A DNA stretch of 64,000 nt from CAYNSX01 sp964400165. GTDB taxonomy: Bacteria > Armatimonadota > Hebobacteria > CAYNSX01. The position numbers and the translations under genes were made by a program. Positions 7,864-15,495 of this stretch are shown here, one piece after another. How positions within the stretch are numbered: position 1 is the first letter of the stretch; each line of letters opens with the position of its first letter. The notes under the pieces were generated by a model. It made no database searches, was not told the DNA's origin, and saw only the letters and a program-made list of their open reading frames with translations. The stretch is from contig CAYNSX010000007.1 of the NCBI GenBank assembly GCA_964400165.1, positions 1-64,000 on the forward strand. Direction: 5' to 3'.

Positions 7864-10800
7864 TCATTCGGCCTTCGTGGCCGGTTTCTTCACGGTCAGT
7901 TTCAGCGTTCGGTCCGCCGTGTTGCCGGCCAGGTCGTAAACCCGCAACGAGATGGTGTGGTCGCCTTCGGCCAGCGCCGCGGTCTTGAATTCAAACGGCG
8001 CCAGCGCGCCGGCAAGGTCGCCCGCGCCGATCGGCACCGCGCGCCACGGGCCGTTGTCGGTCTTGTAGTTGATGCCGGCGACGCCCGACCAGGTGTCTGC
8101 CGCCTGCCCCTTGATCGTGGCTGGTGTTCCGCCCGCCAGGTCCCCTTCTGCCGCCGACGCCAGCAGCGACGGGTCGGTGTTGTCCACCACGACACTCGCC
8201 AGCGCCACGGTCCTGCGCGCACCCGTGGCGTTCGAGGGTTCATCGCTGGCGGTGAGGCGGATGAGGTAATCGCCGTCGGGCAAGTCGCTGGTGTCCCAGT
8301 CGAACACGGTCTCCGTCACGGACTCGGCGAGCGTCTCCCAGGTGGCGCCCTGGTCCTTCGAGTACTCCACCGTCACGGCGACCGAGTCGCCGTCGGCATC
8401 GCGCGGCGACCACTTGATGGTCTTCTCGCCCGACCAAAACGCCCCCGCCGCGGGCTGCGTCACGCGCACCTCGGGGGGCGTGTTCGGCTGCAGGTAACTC
8501 ACCTTCACTTGCCGGACGACCGGCGCCGCGCCGGCGTCGCCGGCGGTTGCCGTCAGGCGATATTGCAGGAACCGCCCGGGCGGACTCGTGATGCGCTGGC
8601 CGTGCGCGACGCGATACGGCGACGACCAGTCGCTCCATTGCGCGCCGACCGCCGGCGTGTCGCCCGACCGGGTTTGCACGAACACCTCGGCGCCCGCCGG
8701 CTGCTGCGCCAGCCACGAGACCCAGGCCCACTGCGCGGTGACGCCGGCGTCGAGCACTTGCGACACGAAACGCCCCTCGCGCGGCGCCGCCGATGCCGGC
8801 GTCAGCGCGACGACGCGCGCCGGTCCGGTCGCCACCGCGATCAGCCCGTCGCCCGAGCCCGCCAGCCCGACGATCTGCCCGGCGCCGGGCTTCCAGCGCA
8901 CCGTGGCGCCGTCAGCCGACGCGTTCAACACCGCGCCCTCGGGGCCGACGGCCACCAGCACATTGCGGTCGCCGTCCGGCGCCAGGGCGTAGACCGAACT
9001 CGGCCGCGCCGCCGTGTAGCGCACCTGTGCAGCGCCGTCGGCGCCGATTTCGAAGACGCGCCCGCGCGGCGAGGTCCCGACGAATAACCGGTCGCCCGAC
9101 AGCGCCAGGGCGCTCACCGACAGATCCGTGCTGCTGAAGACCGGCCCGCCGCGGTTCGGCCCGGTCACCCGGTGCACCGTCCCGTCAAAAGCCGTGCCCA
9201 CATACACGACACCGCCCTCGCCCGCGGCGAGCCGCAGCGCGTGCGTGGCGTGCGTGGCGTAGTAGGGCGTCGCGGCGCCGTCGCCCGCCACCGCGTACAC
9301 GATCCCGCTCGTCCCCGTCGCCGCCAACAGCGAGCCGTCGGCGCGCGGCAGAATATCCCACACATACACCGCGTCGAGGTCGGCGAATTCAACGCCCGCA
9401 TTGGCGCCGGTGATGCGGAAGATGCGTCCGCCCGGCGCCGTGCCCGCGTAGAGCGAGCCGTCGCCCGCGACGGCGAGCGCCGTCACGCACAGGTCGCCCG
9501 TCTTGAAATAGATGTCCGCCTGGCCGCCCGGGTGCGAGGCGCTGACGCGGTAGATAACTCCGCTCGTCGCGCCGCCGACAAAGATGTCGTCGCCGCGGCG
9601 CGCCACCGCCCACGGCGCCACGTCGGGAATGGTCGCCAGGTCGGCGGCGGGCGGCTGCAAAGTCAGCCCGCCCTGCGGCAGCAGCGCCAGGTTCTCGAAG
9701 CGCCCGGGCGCGAAGTCCGCCGCGGCGCTGTGTGTCCACGCCTTCGGTTGGCGCGCCAGCGGCTTGCCGCCGTCGTCGACTTCTTCTTCAGCGCTGTCGT
9801 CGGGCGCGGGCGCGGGCGCAGACGCCGCGACTGCGTGCCGCTGCGCGTCGACCGGCCCTGCGGTCGCAACGCCCGCCGTGCTCAAGTCGAACGGCAGCAG
9901 CGACTCCTCGTCACCCCCGCTCTCATCGGGCGGGGTGGTCGGCGGCGGCGTGCCCCGCTGGCCCTGCACACCCGGCAGCGGCGTCACGCGCAGCGACAAG
10001 AGCGCGCGCCCGTCGAGCGCCCAGTCGGTCTCGGCGCGCACCGTCGCGACATCGCGCCGCGGGCGCACCGCGCTGTCGGCCTCCATGTTCAGCGCCCCGA
10101 GCAGCGACGGCGGCAGCATCGGCAGAACCACGCCCTGCACTTCCGCGCCCGTCAGCGGGAGCGCCGCCTGCAAGACCAATTCTTGCGGCGACCCCTGCCG
10201 CTGATAGGCGGCAATCAATTGGTCGAGATTCGTGATGAGCGAGCGCGTGATGCCGATTTGCGAGACCGCGGCCTCGGCGTCGGCGCCGCTCGAGATGATC
10301 ACCCGGACCGTCCCCGGCGGCAGGTCGGCGGGCAGGGGCAGCGACAGCGTCTGCGTCACTGCCGGCAGCCCGTGCGGCTCGAGTTCGACCTCGATGGGCA
10401 CCGTGTCGCCCGGGTGGATGTCCGCCTGCACGATGCGCGCCCGCTTGATGATCGCCGACTGGCGCTTTGGCAGGATTTCAATATCAATGCTGACTCCATC
10501 CACGGGGACGCGCTCGAAATCGTTATTCGACAGCAGGCCGAGCGGCTGCGCCACCGCCAGGAACACCCCCTCCAACGCCGCGTCAAAGGGCGAATACACC
10601 AGCTCGCGGCGCTCCAAGGCCGGGCGGCCATGCGGCTGCACACGCGTGGCGACCCGCAGCGTCCCCTCGCCCGTCATGCCGCGCACGCGGTCGAGCAGCG
10701 TCATCGCCACCGTCGCGGCGACGCTGGAGAACACTTCGCGCTGCCGCGTAATCTGCGCGTTGAAGGTGTGCGTGACGCCGCCGTTGTGAATGGTCACCGC

Positions 10801-11733
10801 CAGCGGCACCGTCCGCGCCGATTTGCCAAGCACGCCACCGATCGACCAGTTCCGGTCCGCCGTCATCACGCCGATGTTCTTGATCGACGCGCTCATTTTG
10901 AACGAGTCGAAATAACTCGGCATCATATCCACCACATACGCCGACGCCACCGGGATTTCCGTGTCGCCGACGCCGAACGCCGGGTGCCCGAACGCGACGA
11001 AGCGGTTGTTCTTGAAATAGGTCAGCGTGCCGGTAATGGTGAGGTCGAGGTCACCGCTCGCCAGGCGCAGACCGAGCGCGGCGCCGGGCGCCAGCGTGTA
11101 CGGCGCCACCACCGTCCCGCCACCCGCGGCGGCGACGACGCGGATGCCGTACGGCTCGAAGAGTTCCTGCAGTTTCCGCACCGACCGCGGCGAAAACCCG
11201 GAGGCCGCCGCCACCATCCCGGCGGGCCGCAGCGTCGCCGGCTGCGCCGCCAGGCCGTCGTGTGCAGGCACGGTCACATTGACCGGCGCCATCGTCAGCG
11301 CCCGCCCGGCCGGCTCCCAACTGTCGAGCATCGCCGCGATGGGCGTGACGCCGGCGATCGGCTCCTTCTGATAATCCCACGCATAGGCGATCGCGCCGAT
11401 GAGTTTGCCGCGCACATACACCGGGCTGCCACTCATCCCCGACAAGATGCCGGCCCCGCGCTGGATGAGCGGGCCGTCAGTGACACGCGCCAGGATGATG
11501 TCCTCGCCCGAAACCGAGTTCTTCTCGATGCCCAGAATGGTGAGGTGGAATTGCGAAATGGTCGTGCCCTTGAAGACGGTCTTGCCGATGGCGATCTCGC
11601 CGGGCTTCACTTCACTAGCGCGCAGCATCGTCGCCGGGTCAAATCCGGGACGCGTGGGCGCCGCAGTGAAGGCATGCGGAATCAGCAGCGACGCGACCAA
11701 GAGTGCGGCGCAGACGCGGGCGACGAGACGCAT
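7864..11733 (-). CDS. secreted SpoIVB-type S55 serine peptidase fused to beta-propeller and Ig-like domains
   Basis: A 1289-aa exported protein. A signal peptide covers residues 1-24. An S55 (SpoIVB-family) peptidase domain follows: GILSGMSGSPVYVRGKLIGA at about 95-114 holds the candidate nucleophilic Ser of the GMSGSP motif, and FVAFGHPAFGVGDTEIP (around 245-260) holds the candidate His. After a Pro/Asp/Glu-rich linker (roughly 610-670) come five or six repeats of the form LYAGTxPGGRIFRI, read as a beta-propeller, then fibronectin/Ig-like modules starting near NTPPEVRVTQP. In spore formers SpoIVB acts in sigma-K signalling, but nothing here indicates sporulation. An AGGAGG sits six bases before the ATG. 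Propeller and Ig parts suggest a cell-surface scaffold or substrate-recognition role, which is inference. Confidence 0.85.
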   Translation of the reverse strand: MRLVARVCAALLVASLLIPHAFTAAPTRPGFDPATMLRASEVKPGEIAIGKTVFKGTTISQFHLTILGIEKNSVSGEDIILARVTDGPLIQRGAGILSGMSGSPVYVRGKLIGAIAYAWDYQKEPIAGVTPIAAMLDSWEPAGRALTMAPVNVTVPAHDGLAAQPATLRPAGMVAAASGFSPRSVRKLQELFEPYGIRVVAAAGGGTVVAPYTLAPGAALGLRLASGDLDLTITGTLTYFKNNRFVAFGHPAFGVGDTEIPVASAYVVDMMPSYFDSFKMSASIKNIGVMTADRNWSIGGVLGKSARTVPLAVTIHNGGVTHTFNAQITRQREVFSSVAATVAMTLLDRVRGMTGEGTLRVATRVQPHGRPALERRELVYSPFDAALEGVFLAVAQPLGLLSNNDFERVPVDGVSIDIEILPKRQSAIIKRARIVQADIHPGDTVPIEVELEPHGLPAVTQTLSLPLPADLPPGTVRVIISSGADAEAAVSQIGITRSLITNLDQLIAAYQRQGSPQELVLQAALPLTGAEVQGVVLPMLPPSLLGALNMEADSAVRPRRDVATVRAETDWALDGRALLSLRVTPLPGVQGQRGTPPPTTPPDESGGDEESLLPFDLSTAGVATAGPVDAQRHAVAASAPAPAPDDSAEEEVDDGGKPLARQPKAWTHSAAADFAPGRFENLALLPQGGLTLQPPAADLATIPDVAPWAVARRGDDIFVGGATSGVIYRVSASHPGGQADIYFKTGDLCVTALAVAGDGSLYAGTAPGGRIFRITGANAGVEFADLDAVYVWDILPRADGSLLAATGTSGIVYAVAGDGAATPYYATHATHALRLAAGEGGVVYVGTAFDGTVHRVTGPNRGGPVFSSTDLSVSALALSGDRLFVGTSPRGRVFEIGADGAAQVRYTAARPSSVYALAPDGDRNVLVAVGPEGAVLNASADGATVRWKPGAGQIVGLAGSGDGLIAVATGPARVVALTPASAAPREGRFVSQVLDAGVTAQWAWVSWLAQQPAGAEVFVQTRSGDTPAVGAQWSDWSSPYRVAHGQRITSPPGRFLQYRLTATAGDAGAAPVVRQVKVSYLQPNTPPEVRVTQPAAGAFWSGEKTIKWSPRDADGDSVAVTVEYSKDQGATWETLAESVTETVFDWDTSDLPDGDYLIRLTASDEPSNATGARRTVALASVVVDNTDPSLLASAAEGDLAGGTPATIKGQAADTWSGVAGINYKTDNGPWRAVPIGAGDLAGALAPFEFKTAALAEGDHTISLRVYDLAGNTADRTLKLTVKKPATKAE

Positions 11734-11760
11734 AGCGGGCCTCCTTGCGAGGACGCGGGC

Positions 11761-11790
11761 AGTATAGCAAATCGCCGCGCGTCGGTTCCA
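11761..11790 (-). promoter_or_regulatory. probable promoter of the S55 protease gene
   Basis: TATACT on the minus strand (11766-11761) with a weak -35-like TGGAAC (11790-11785) 18 bp upstream. Expected start of transcription is near 11754, about 20 nt before the ATG. Confidence 0.4.
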
Positions 11791-11819
11791 TTCACGGCCG
11801 CGCTGCCGCGGTGTAAAAT
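11791..11819 (+). promoter_or_regulatory. promoter of the DUF2905 gene, apparently giving a leaderless mRNA
   Basis: TTCACG (11791-11796), 17 bp, then TAAAAT (11814-11819). The expected transcription start is about 11826, only a few bases before the GTG at 11829, and no Shine-Dalgarno is present. Confidence 0.45.
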
Positions 11820-11828
11820 CCCGACCCG

Positions 11829-12083
11829 GTGAACCCGCCGCCGTCCGCGCTCGATCCGCTCGCCCGTCTCTTCGTCGGCCTCGGCGCGCTGTTCGTGCTG
11901 GTCGGCGTCATCCTCTGGGCGGGCAGCCGGCTGGCCGGGTCGGCGGGCTGGCGGTGGCTGCCCGGCGACATCTATGTCAAGCGCGACAACTTCGTGTTCT
12001 TCTTCCCGCTCGGCACCAGCATCGCCATCAGTCTGCTCCTGTCCGCTGTCGGCGCGCTGGTCGTCTATCTGCTGCGCCGCTAG
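11829..12083 (+). CDS. DUF2905 family small membrane protein
   Basis: An 84-aa protein with two hydrophobic helices. The N-terminal one is LARLFVGLGALFVLVGVILW; the family signature WLPGDIYVKRDNFVFFFPLG follows (split here: WRWLPGDIYVKRDN then FVFFFPLGTSI), and a second helix ends in VYLLRR. This WLPGD-(I/L)-x(5)-FxFYFPL pattern defines DUF2905. The function of the family is unknown. It starts at GTG with no ribosome-binding site and a promoter -10 element ten bases upstream, so the message may be leaderless. Its last bases overlap by 4 bp the end of the convergent IlvC-like gene. Confidence 0.88.
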   Translation: MNPPPSALDPLARLFVGLGALFVLVGVILWAGSRLAGSAGWRWLPGDIYVKRDNFVFFFPLGTSIAISLLLSAVGALVVYLLRR

Positions 12084-13066
12084 CCACCCGTCCAGGCGAC
12101 TTGGCGCTGCATCTCGTCGAAGACCGCATTGAGGCGGTCGCCGGCGTCCTGCTCCCGCAGCGCCCGCAATCGCGGCAGGCCCTTCGCCGCGTCGGCCAGC
12201 CACTCTCGCGCGAACGCGCCGGAGCGCACTTCGTCGAGCATCTGGCGCATCGTCTCCTGAACGCGGTCGTCCACGAGGCGCGGCCCGCGGGTCAGCATCC
12301 CGTATTCCGCGGTGTCCGAAATGCGCGCGCGCATCCCCGCCGGGCCGAATTGCTGCAGCAGCGACGCCAACAACGAGACCTGGTAGACCACCTCGAAGAA
12401 CGCGGCGTGCGCGGGATAGCCGGCGTCGAGCAGCGTCTCGAACGCCCCCCGCACCAGCGCCCACATCCCCCCGCACAGCACCGCCTGTTCGCCGAAGAGG
12501 TCGCACTCGGTCTCTTCGGCGAAAGTCGTGGCGAAGACGCCGGCGCGGGTGCAGCCGAGCACCTTCGCATAGGCCAGCCCCAATGCCTGCGCGCCGCCCG
12601 TTGCGTCCTGCTCGACGCCGAGCATCGCCACCATCCCGTGGCCGGCTGCATAGAGGTCGCGCAACTGCTTTCCAGGCCCCGCGGGCGCGACCAGGATGAC
12701 ATCCACCCCCGGCGGCGGCGCCACCAGACCAAACCGAATGGCGAAACCGTGTGCGAAGACGAGCGCCTTGCCCGGCGTCACCGCCGGCGCGATTTCAGCG
12801 AAGGCCTCGCCCATCCGGTGGTCCTGCACCAGCAGCGTGATGATTTCGGCCGCGGCCGCTGCTTCCGCCGCGGCGACCGGCGCGAAGCCGTCCTCGATGG
12901 CCCGCGCCCACGACGGCCCCTCGCGCCGCGCGCCGACCACAACGCGCAAGCCGCTATCGCGCAAGTTGAGCGCCTGCGCCCGTCCCTGGGTGCCGTAGCC
13001 GATGATGGCGACGGTCTTCCCGCCGAGCGTCGCCACATCTGCGTCACTGTCCCGCCACATGTGCAT
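12080..13066 (-). CDS. ketol-acid reductoisomerase-like protein with two altered catalytic residues
   Basis: Resembles class I ketol-acid reductoisomerase (IlvC), the NADPH-dependent second step of branched-chain amino-acid synthesis. It is 328 aa. The Rossmann start VAIIGYGTQGRAQALNLRDSG, AHGFAIRFG (active-site His), EETECDLFGEQAVLCGG (Asp, Glu and Cys of the metal site) and ISDTAEYG (Ser) are kept. Two residues invariant in class I enzymes differ: the Lys of the APKxPGH motif is Ala (VAPAGPGK), and the second Glu of FECLHE is Gln (FEVVYQ). The conserved LKLIVDL segment after it is also lost. It is an orphan, with no ilvB, ilvN or ilvD nearby. It may be a repurposed reductase rather than a true IlvC. 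The ATG at 13066 follows AGGAGG by five bases. Confidence 0.8.
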   Translation of the reverse strand: MHMWRDSDADVATLGGKTVAIIGYGTQGRAQALNLRDSGLRVVVGARREGPSWARAIEDGFAPVAAAEAAAAAEIITLLVQDHRMGEAFAEIAPAVTPGKALVFAHGFAIRFGLVAPPPGVDVILVAPAGPGKQLRDLYAAGHGMVAMLGVEQDATGGAQALGLAYAKVLGCTRAGVFATTFAEETECDLFGEQAVLCGGMWALVRGAFETLLDAGYPAHAAFFEVVYQVSLLASLLQQFGPAGMRARISDTAEYGMLTRGPRLVDDRVQETMRQMLDEVRSGAFAREWLADAAKGLPRLRALREQDAGDRLNAVFDEMQRQVAWTGG

Positions 13067-13080
13067 CGCCGCCTCCTTGT

Positions 13081-13377
13081 CTAGCGCCGCCACACCCGCC
13101 GCCACAGCAGCCCCAACCCCGCGCCGGCGACCGCGCCGGCGCCGAGCGTGGCGCCGACTGTCGCCCACCGGTCCACCCCCAGGTGGTCGACGAACCAGAG
13201 GTGCAGCCACCACAGCGCCAACACCAGGGGCCCGAGTACGCCGACTGCGGCACCGCGCACCGCGCCGCGCCACCTGCCGGATACACCGCCGACGAATACG
13301 CACCCGACCAGCAACGCGAGGGCGAAGATGGCGAGGGCGCGGCCGAATTGAGTTTCGGTGATGAGTTCAGTGAACAT
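13081..13377 (-). CDS. small integral membrane protein, unknown function
   Basis: A 98-aa protein with three hydrophobic segments: FALALLVGCVFVGGV, VGVLGPLVLALWWLHLWF and GATLGAGAVAGAGLGLLW, ending in a basic WRRVWRR tail that should stay in the cytoplasm. I do not recognise a family. It precedes the IlvC-like gene by 15 bp on the same strand, so the two are likely cotranscribed. The ATG at 13377 has no clear Shine-Dalgarno, which lowers confidence in the exact start. Confidence 0.6.
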   Translation of the reverse strand: MFTELITETQFGRALAIFALALLVGCVFVGGVSGRWRGAVRGAAVGVLGPLVLALWWLHLWFVDHLGVDRWATVGATLGAGAVAGAGLGLLWRRVWRR

Positions 13378-13736
13378 TCAACACCCAACGGCGAGGAAAC
13401 AAGGAAACAAGGAAGCGAGGTTGCACGGTAGCGCCGGCGTCTCGCCGGTGTTCGCTCTCCCCCTGATTCGGACAGAGCGGTCGGCAAACTGAACAGGTAG
13501 ACGCGCAGTCCCTCTCCCAAACGGGAGAGGGTGCCCCGAGCAATCGCGAGGGGCGGGTGAGGGCGAAGTGGCGACAGCGAGGAAACAAGGAAACAAGGAA
13601 ACGAGGTGTTATTGGGGTACCGCCGGCCTCTAGGCCGGTGCAATTGTCTCGCAGTGAATGGAACCGGCGTGGACGCCGGCGGTACCGAAACAACGAGGCG
13701 ACACGGAAACGAGGAGGCAAAGTGAATGCGGCGCGG
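13378..13736. repeat. repeat-filled intergenic region (359 bp, no gene)
   Basis: No credible coding sequence. It contains a GGAAACAAGGAA-type direct repeat block (about 13395-13420) repeated near 13578-13605, and again in degenerate form near 13695-13715. It also has three GC-rich hairpins of the form GCCGGCGTCTCGCCGGT (about 13434-13450), GCCGGCCTCTAGGCCGGT (13622-13639) and ACCGGCGTGGACGCCGGCGG (13662-13681). One copy of the CCCTCTCCC/GGGAGAGGG family is listed separately. Together this looks like accumulated REP-type elements. Confidence 0.65.
13509..13563 (+). repeat. dispersed palindromic repeat, CCCTCTCCC/GGGAGAGGG family, copy 1
   Basis: CCCTCTCCC (13510-13518), a four-base loop and GGGAGAGGG (13523-13531) form a perfect 9-bp stem. 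It is followed by TGCCCCGAG, six bases, CGAGGGGC and GGGTGAGGGC. The same module recurs in both orientations near 42.3, 45.6, 46.2-46.4 and 60.0 kb. Confidence 0.8.
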
Positions 13737-13934
13737 CTACTTGTGAGGGCGATAGCCAATCATCATCCCCAGCCCGCCGAGCAGCGCGGCGAGGCACCCA
13801 ATCCACACCACGGCCGGCGCTGTGTGGAACACGGGCGGCAGGATCCCGATGAGCGCCGCGACCACTCCCAGCAGAAAAACGCGTGCGCCCAGGGAGAAGA
13901 TCCGCTCGCTCGGCCGCATTCCCGATGCACTCAT
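13737..13934 (-). CDS. small two-helix membrane protein, unknown function
   Basis: A 65-aa protein with two hydrophobic helices, VFLLGVVAALIGILPPVF and VVWIGCLAALLGGLGMMIG, and a short basic tail GYRPHK. The ATG at 13934 is preceded by GGAGGG ten bases upstream. A GTG at 13952 would add six residues but would put the Shine-Dalgarno inside the gene. A TATCAT -10-like box lies at 13963-13958. I do not recognise a family. Neighbours are the repeat region downstream and ridA upstream on the same strand. Confidence 0.55.
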   Translation of the reverse strand: MSASGMRPSERIFSLGARVFLLGVVAALIGILPPVFHTAPAVVWIGCLAALLGGLGMMIGYRPHK

Positions 13935-13977
13935 TCGCTCGATGCCCTCCACCGCCGATGATAGCAGAGCGCGGCGG

Positions 13978-14364
13978 TCAGTCGCCCATCCAGACGATGG
14001 CCTCGATTTCGATGAGCGCGCCGAACGGCAGGCGGGACGCCTGGAAGGCGGAGCGGGCGGGCGGGGCGTCGCCGAAGTAGCGCTTGTAGACGCCGTTGAA
14101 CGCCCCGAACTGCTCGATGTCGGCGAGGAAGACGCTGGTCTTCACCACATCAGCGAGCGTGCGGCCGGCGTCTTCGACGATCATCTTGAGGTTTTCAAGC
14201 GTGCGCTCCACTTGCGCCTCGAACGAGTCGAGCACCATCTCGTTCGTGTCGGGATGCACGCCCACCTGACCGGAAATGAAGAGAAAGTCGCCGGCGCGGA
14301 CGGCTTGGCTGTAGGGCGCCTTCGGGCGCGGCAGGCGCGGGCTCTGGAACGGTTGCGGTTTCAT
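13978..14364 (-). CDS. ridA: RidA family reactive intermediate deaminase
   Basis: Hydrolyses reactive enamine/imine intermediates (such as 2-aminoacrylate) released by PLP enzymes, in the cytoplasm, as a trimer in known members. It is 128 aa, the normal length. Signatures include PRPKAPYSQAVRAGDFLFISGQVG at the N-terminus (read in parts: PYSQAV and FISGQVG), ENLKMIVEDAGRTLADVVK, and the C-terminal PARSAFQASRLPFGALIEIE. The substrate-binding Arg in the PARSA motif and the Glu of IEIEA are present, which supports an active deaminase rather than a non-enzymatic paralogue. GGGAG lies a few bases before the ATG. It is 44 bp downstream of the GHMP kinase gene on the same strand. Confidence 0.9.
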   Translation of the reverse strand: MKPQPFQSPRLPRPKAPYSQAVRAGDFLFISGQVGVHPDTNEMVLDSFEAQVERTLENLKMIVEDAGRTLADVVKTSVFLADIEQFGAFNGVYKRYFGDAPPARSAFQASRLPFGALIEIEAIVWMGD

Positions 14365-14407
14365 TCGCTCTCCCGATTCGGTTTGGCGCGGCGCTCCCCT
14401 GCCCCAT

Positions 14408-15409
14408 TCACGGTTCGGTCACCGTGACAGTCACGCCCTGCGCGCTTGCCTCGAAGGGCAGCACCGTCGCGCCGGCATACGAAATGGCCTGTTCAACCGC
14501 CTTGCGCTGCTTAGGGTCAATGGGGATGACAACACACCCACCGCCGCCGGCGCCACAGACCTTGCCGTTTTCGGCGGGGACCGTCGCCGCTCCCTCGATC
14601 ACCCGATCGATCTCGGGTGTACTGACGCCGGGCGCCAGCCGTTTCCGGTTCTCCCATTCCTCGCCCATCAGGACATTGAAATGCACCCAGTCACCGATTT
14701 CGAGCTGCTTCCGCATCTTCACAGCCGTATCGCGGATGCGCGTGAGGTGCCCGACGGTCTCGCCGCCCTCGATGAAGCCCTTCAGCATCGCCCAATTCGA
14801 CACGGCGGAGTGGTGCGACGCACCCGTGTAGCACAACGCGAGGTGCTCGGCGACTTTCGCCGGTCCGCCAGGCACTTTGAGCGCTTCGCGCGCAACACCG
14901 TCAATCCCATAAGTCAGCAAGTTCAGGCCGCCGTAGTACGCCGCATAGAAATCCTGCCAGCCGGTCGGGATGCGGATGACTTGCGCCTCCAGGTTGGCGG
15001 CGACTTGCAGCAGCCGCTTCGCCTCCCAGTCCTCGCCGCGCCAGCGGAGGAGCGCCGAGAGCAACGCCACCAGCAGCGCCGACGACGCCCCCAATCCCGA
15101 CCCGACCGGCACTTCGACGCGAGTCGTCACTTGCACGCCGCCCGGTGGGGCCACGAAGCGCACCGCCCGCGCCACCAGCCCGAGCGGGCCGGTCACATCC
15201 AGGTCCCTCGGCTGTTCGGCCTCGGCGCGGTCGCCGGTGTCCTCGGAGACGAGCACGATGCCGCGGGCCGGCTCCAGGCGGACCCGCGCGTAGCGCGTGA
15301 TGGCCAGATTGATAGTGCAGCCGCCTTCAAGCAGCAAATAGAGCGGCGCAATGTCGAGCGTGCCGCCCGCCAGGTCGATGCGCGTCGGGGCCGCGGCGTC
15401 AATGATCAC
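14408..15409 (-). CDS. GHMP-family sugar kinase, heptose-phosphate kinase (HddA)-like
   Basis: ATP-dependent sugar or sugar-phosphate kinase of the GHMP superfamily, 333 aa from GTG 15409. The start fits the family N-terminus IIDAAAPTRIDLAGGTLDI; a TTG at 15445 would overlap the divergent promoter. The phosphate-binding loop VPVGSGLGASSALLVALL and the C-terminal motif GKVCGAGGGGCVVIP are intact, as is GWQDFYAAYYGG. Closest functional analogues are D-glycero-D-manno-heptose-7-phosphate kinases used in S-layer or LPS glycan precursor synthesis; fucose or other sugar kinases share the same pattern, so substrate is uncertain. A SIS-domain protein, a possible sugar-phosphate isomerase, lies in the divergent operon. 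The message may be nearly leaderless, since no Shine-Dalgarno precedes the GTG. Confidence 0.82.
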   Translation of the reverse strand: MIIDAAAPTRIDLAGGTLDIAPLYLLLEGGCTINLAITRYARVRLEPARGIVLVSEDTGDRAEAEQPRDLDVTGPLGLVARAVRFVAPPGGVQVTTRVEVPVGSGLGASSALLVALLSALLRWRGEDWEAKRLLQVAANLEAQVIRIPTGWQDFYAAYYGGLNLLTYGIDGVAREALKVPGGPAKVAEHLALCYTGASHHSAVSNWAMLKGFIEGGETVGHLTRIRDTAVKMRKQLEIGDWVHFNVLMGEEWENRKRLAPGVSTPEIDRVIEGAATVPAENGKVCGAGGGGCVVIPIDPKQRKAVEQAISYAGATVLPFEASAQGVTVTVTEP

Positions 15410-15453
15410 GGCGGCAGTCTGCGGGCGCGCCCGCCGCAGTGTCAAGGCGGCAA

Positions 15454-15483
15454 TTGACCCTGCCGCGGGCCGCTGCCTATACT
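15454..15483 (+). promoter_or_regulatory. strong promoter of the J-domain/SIS operon
   Basis: TTGACC (15454-15459), 18 bp, TATACT (15478-15483). The expected transcription start is around 15490, about six bases before the ATG at 15496, so the transcript would be almost leaderless. Confidence 0.6.
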
Positions 15484-15495
15484 GCGCGCACCCGC

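Noticed and set aside
9172..11832. 886-codon open frame on the plus strand opposite the S55 protease gene
   Set aside because: Low-complexity Arg/His composition and no start signals; the minus-strand frame has signal peptide, motifs and AGGAGG.
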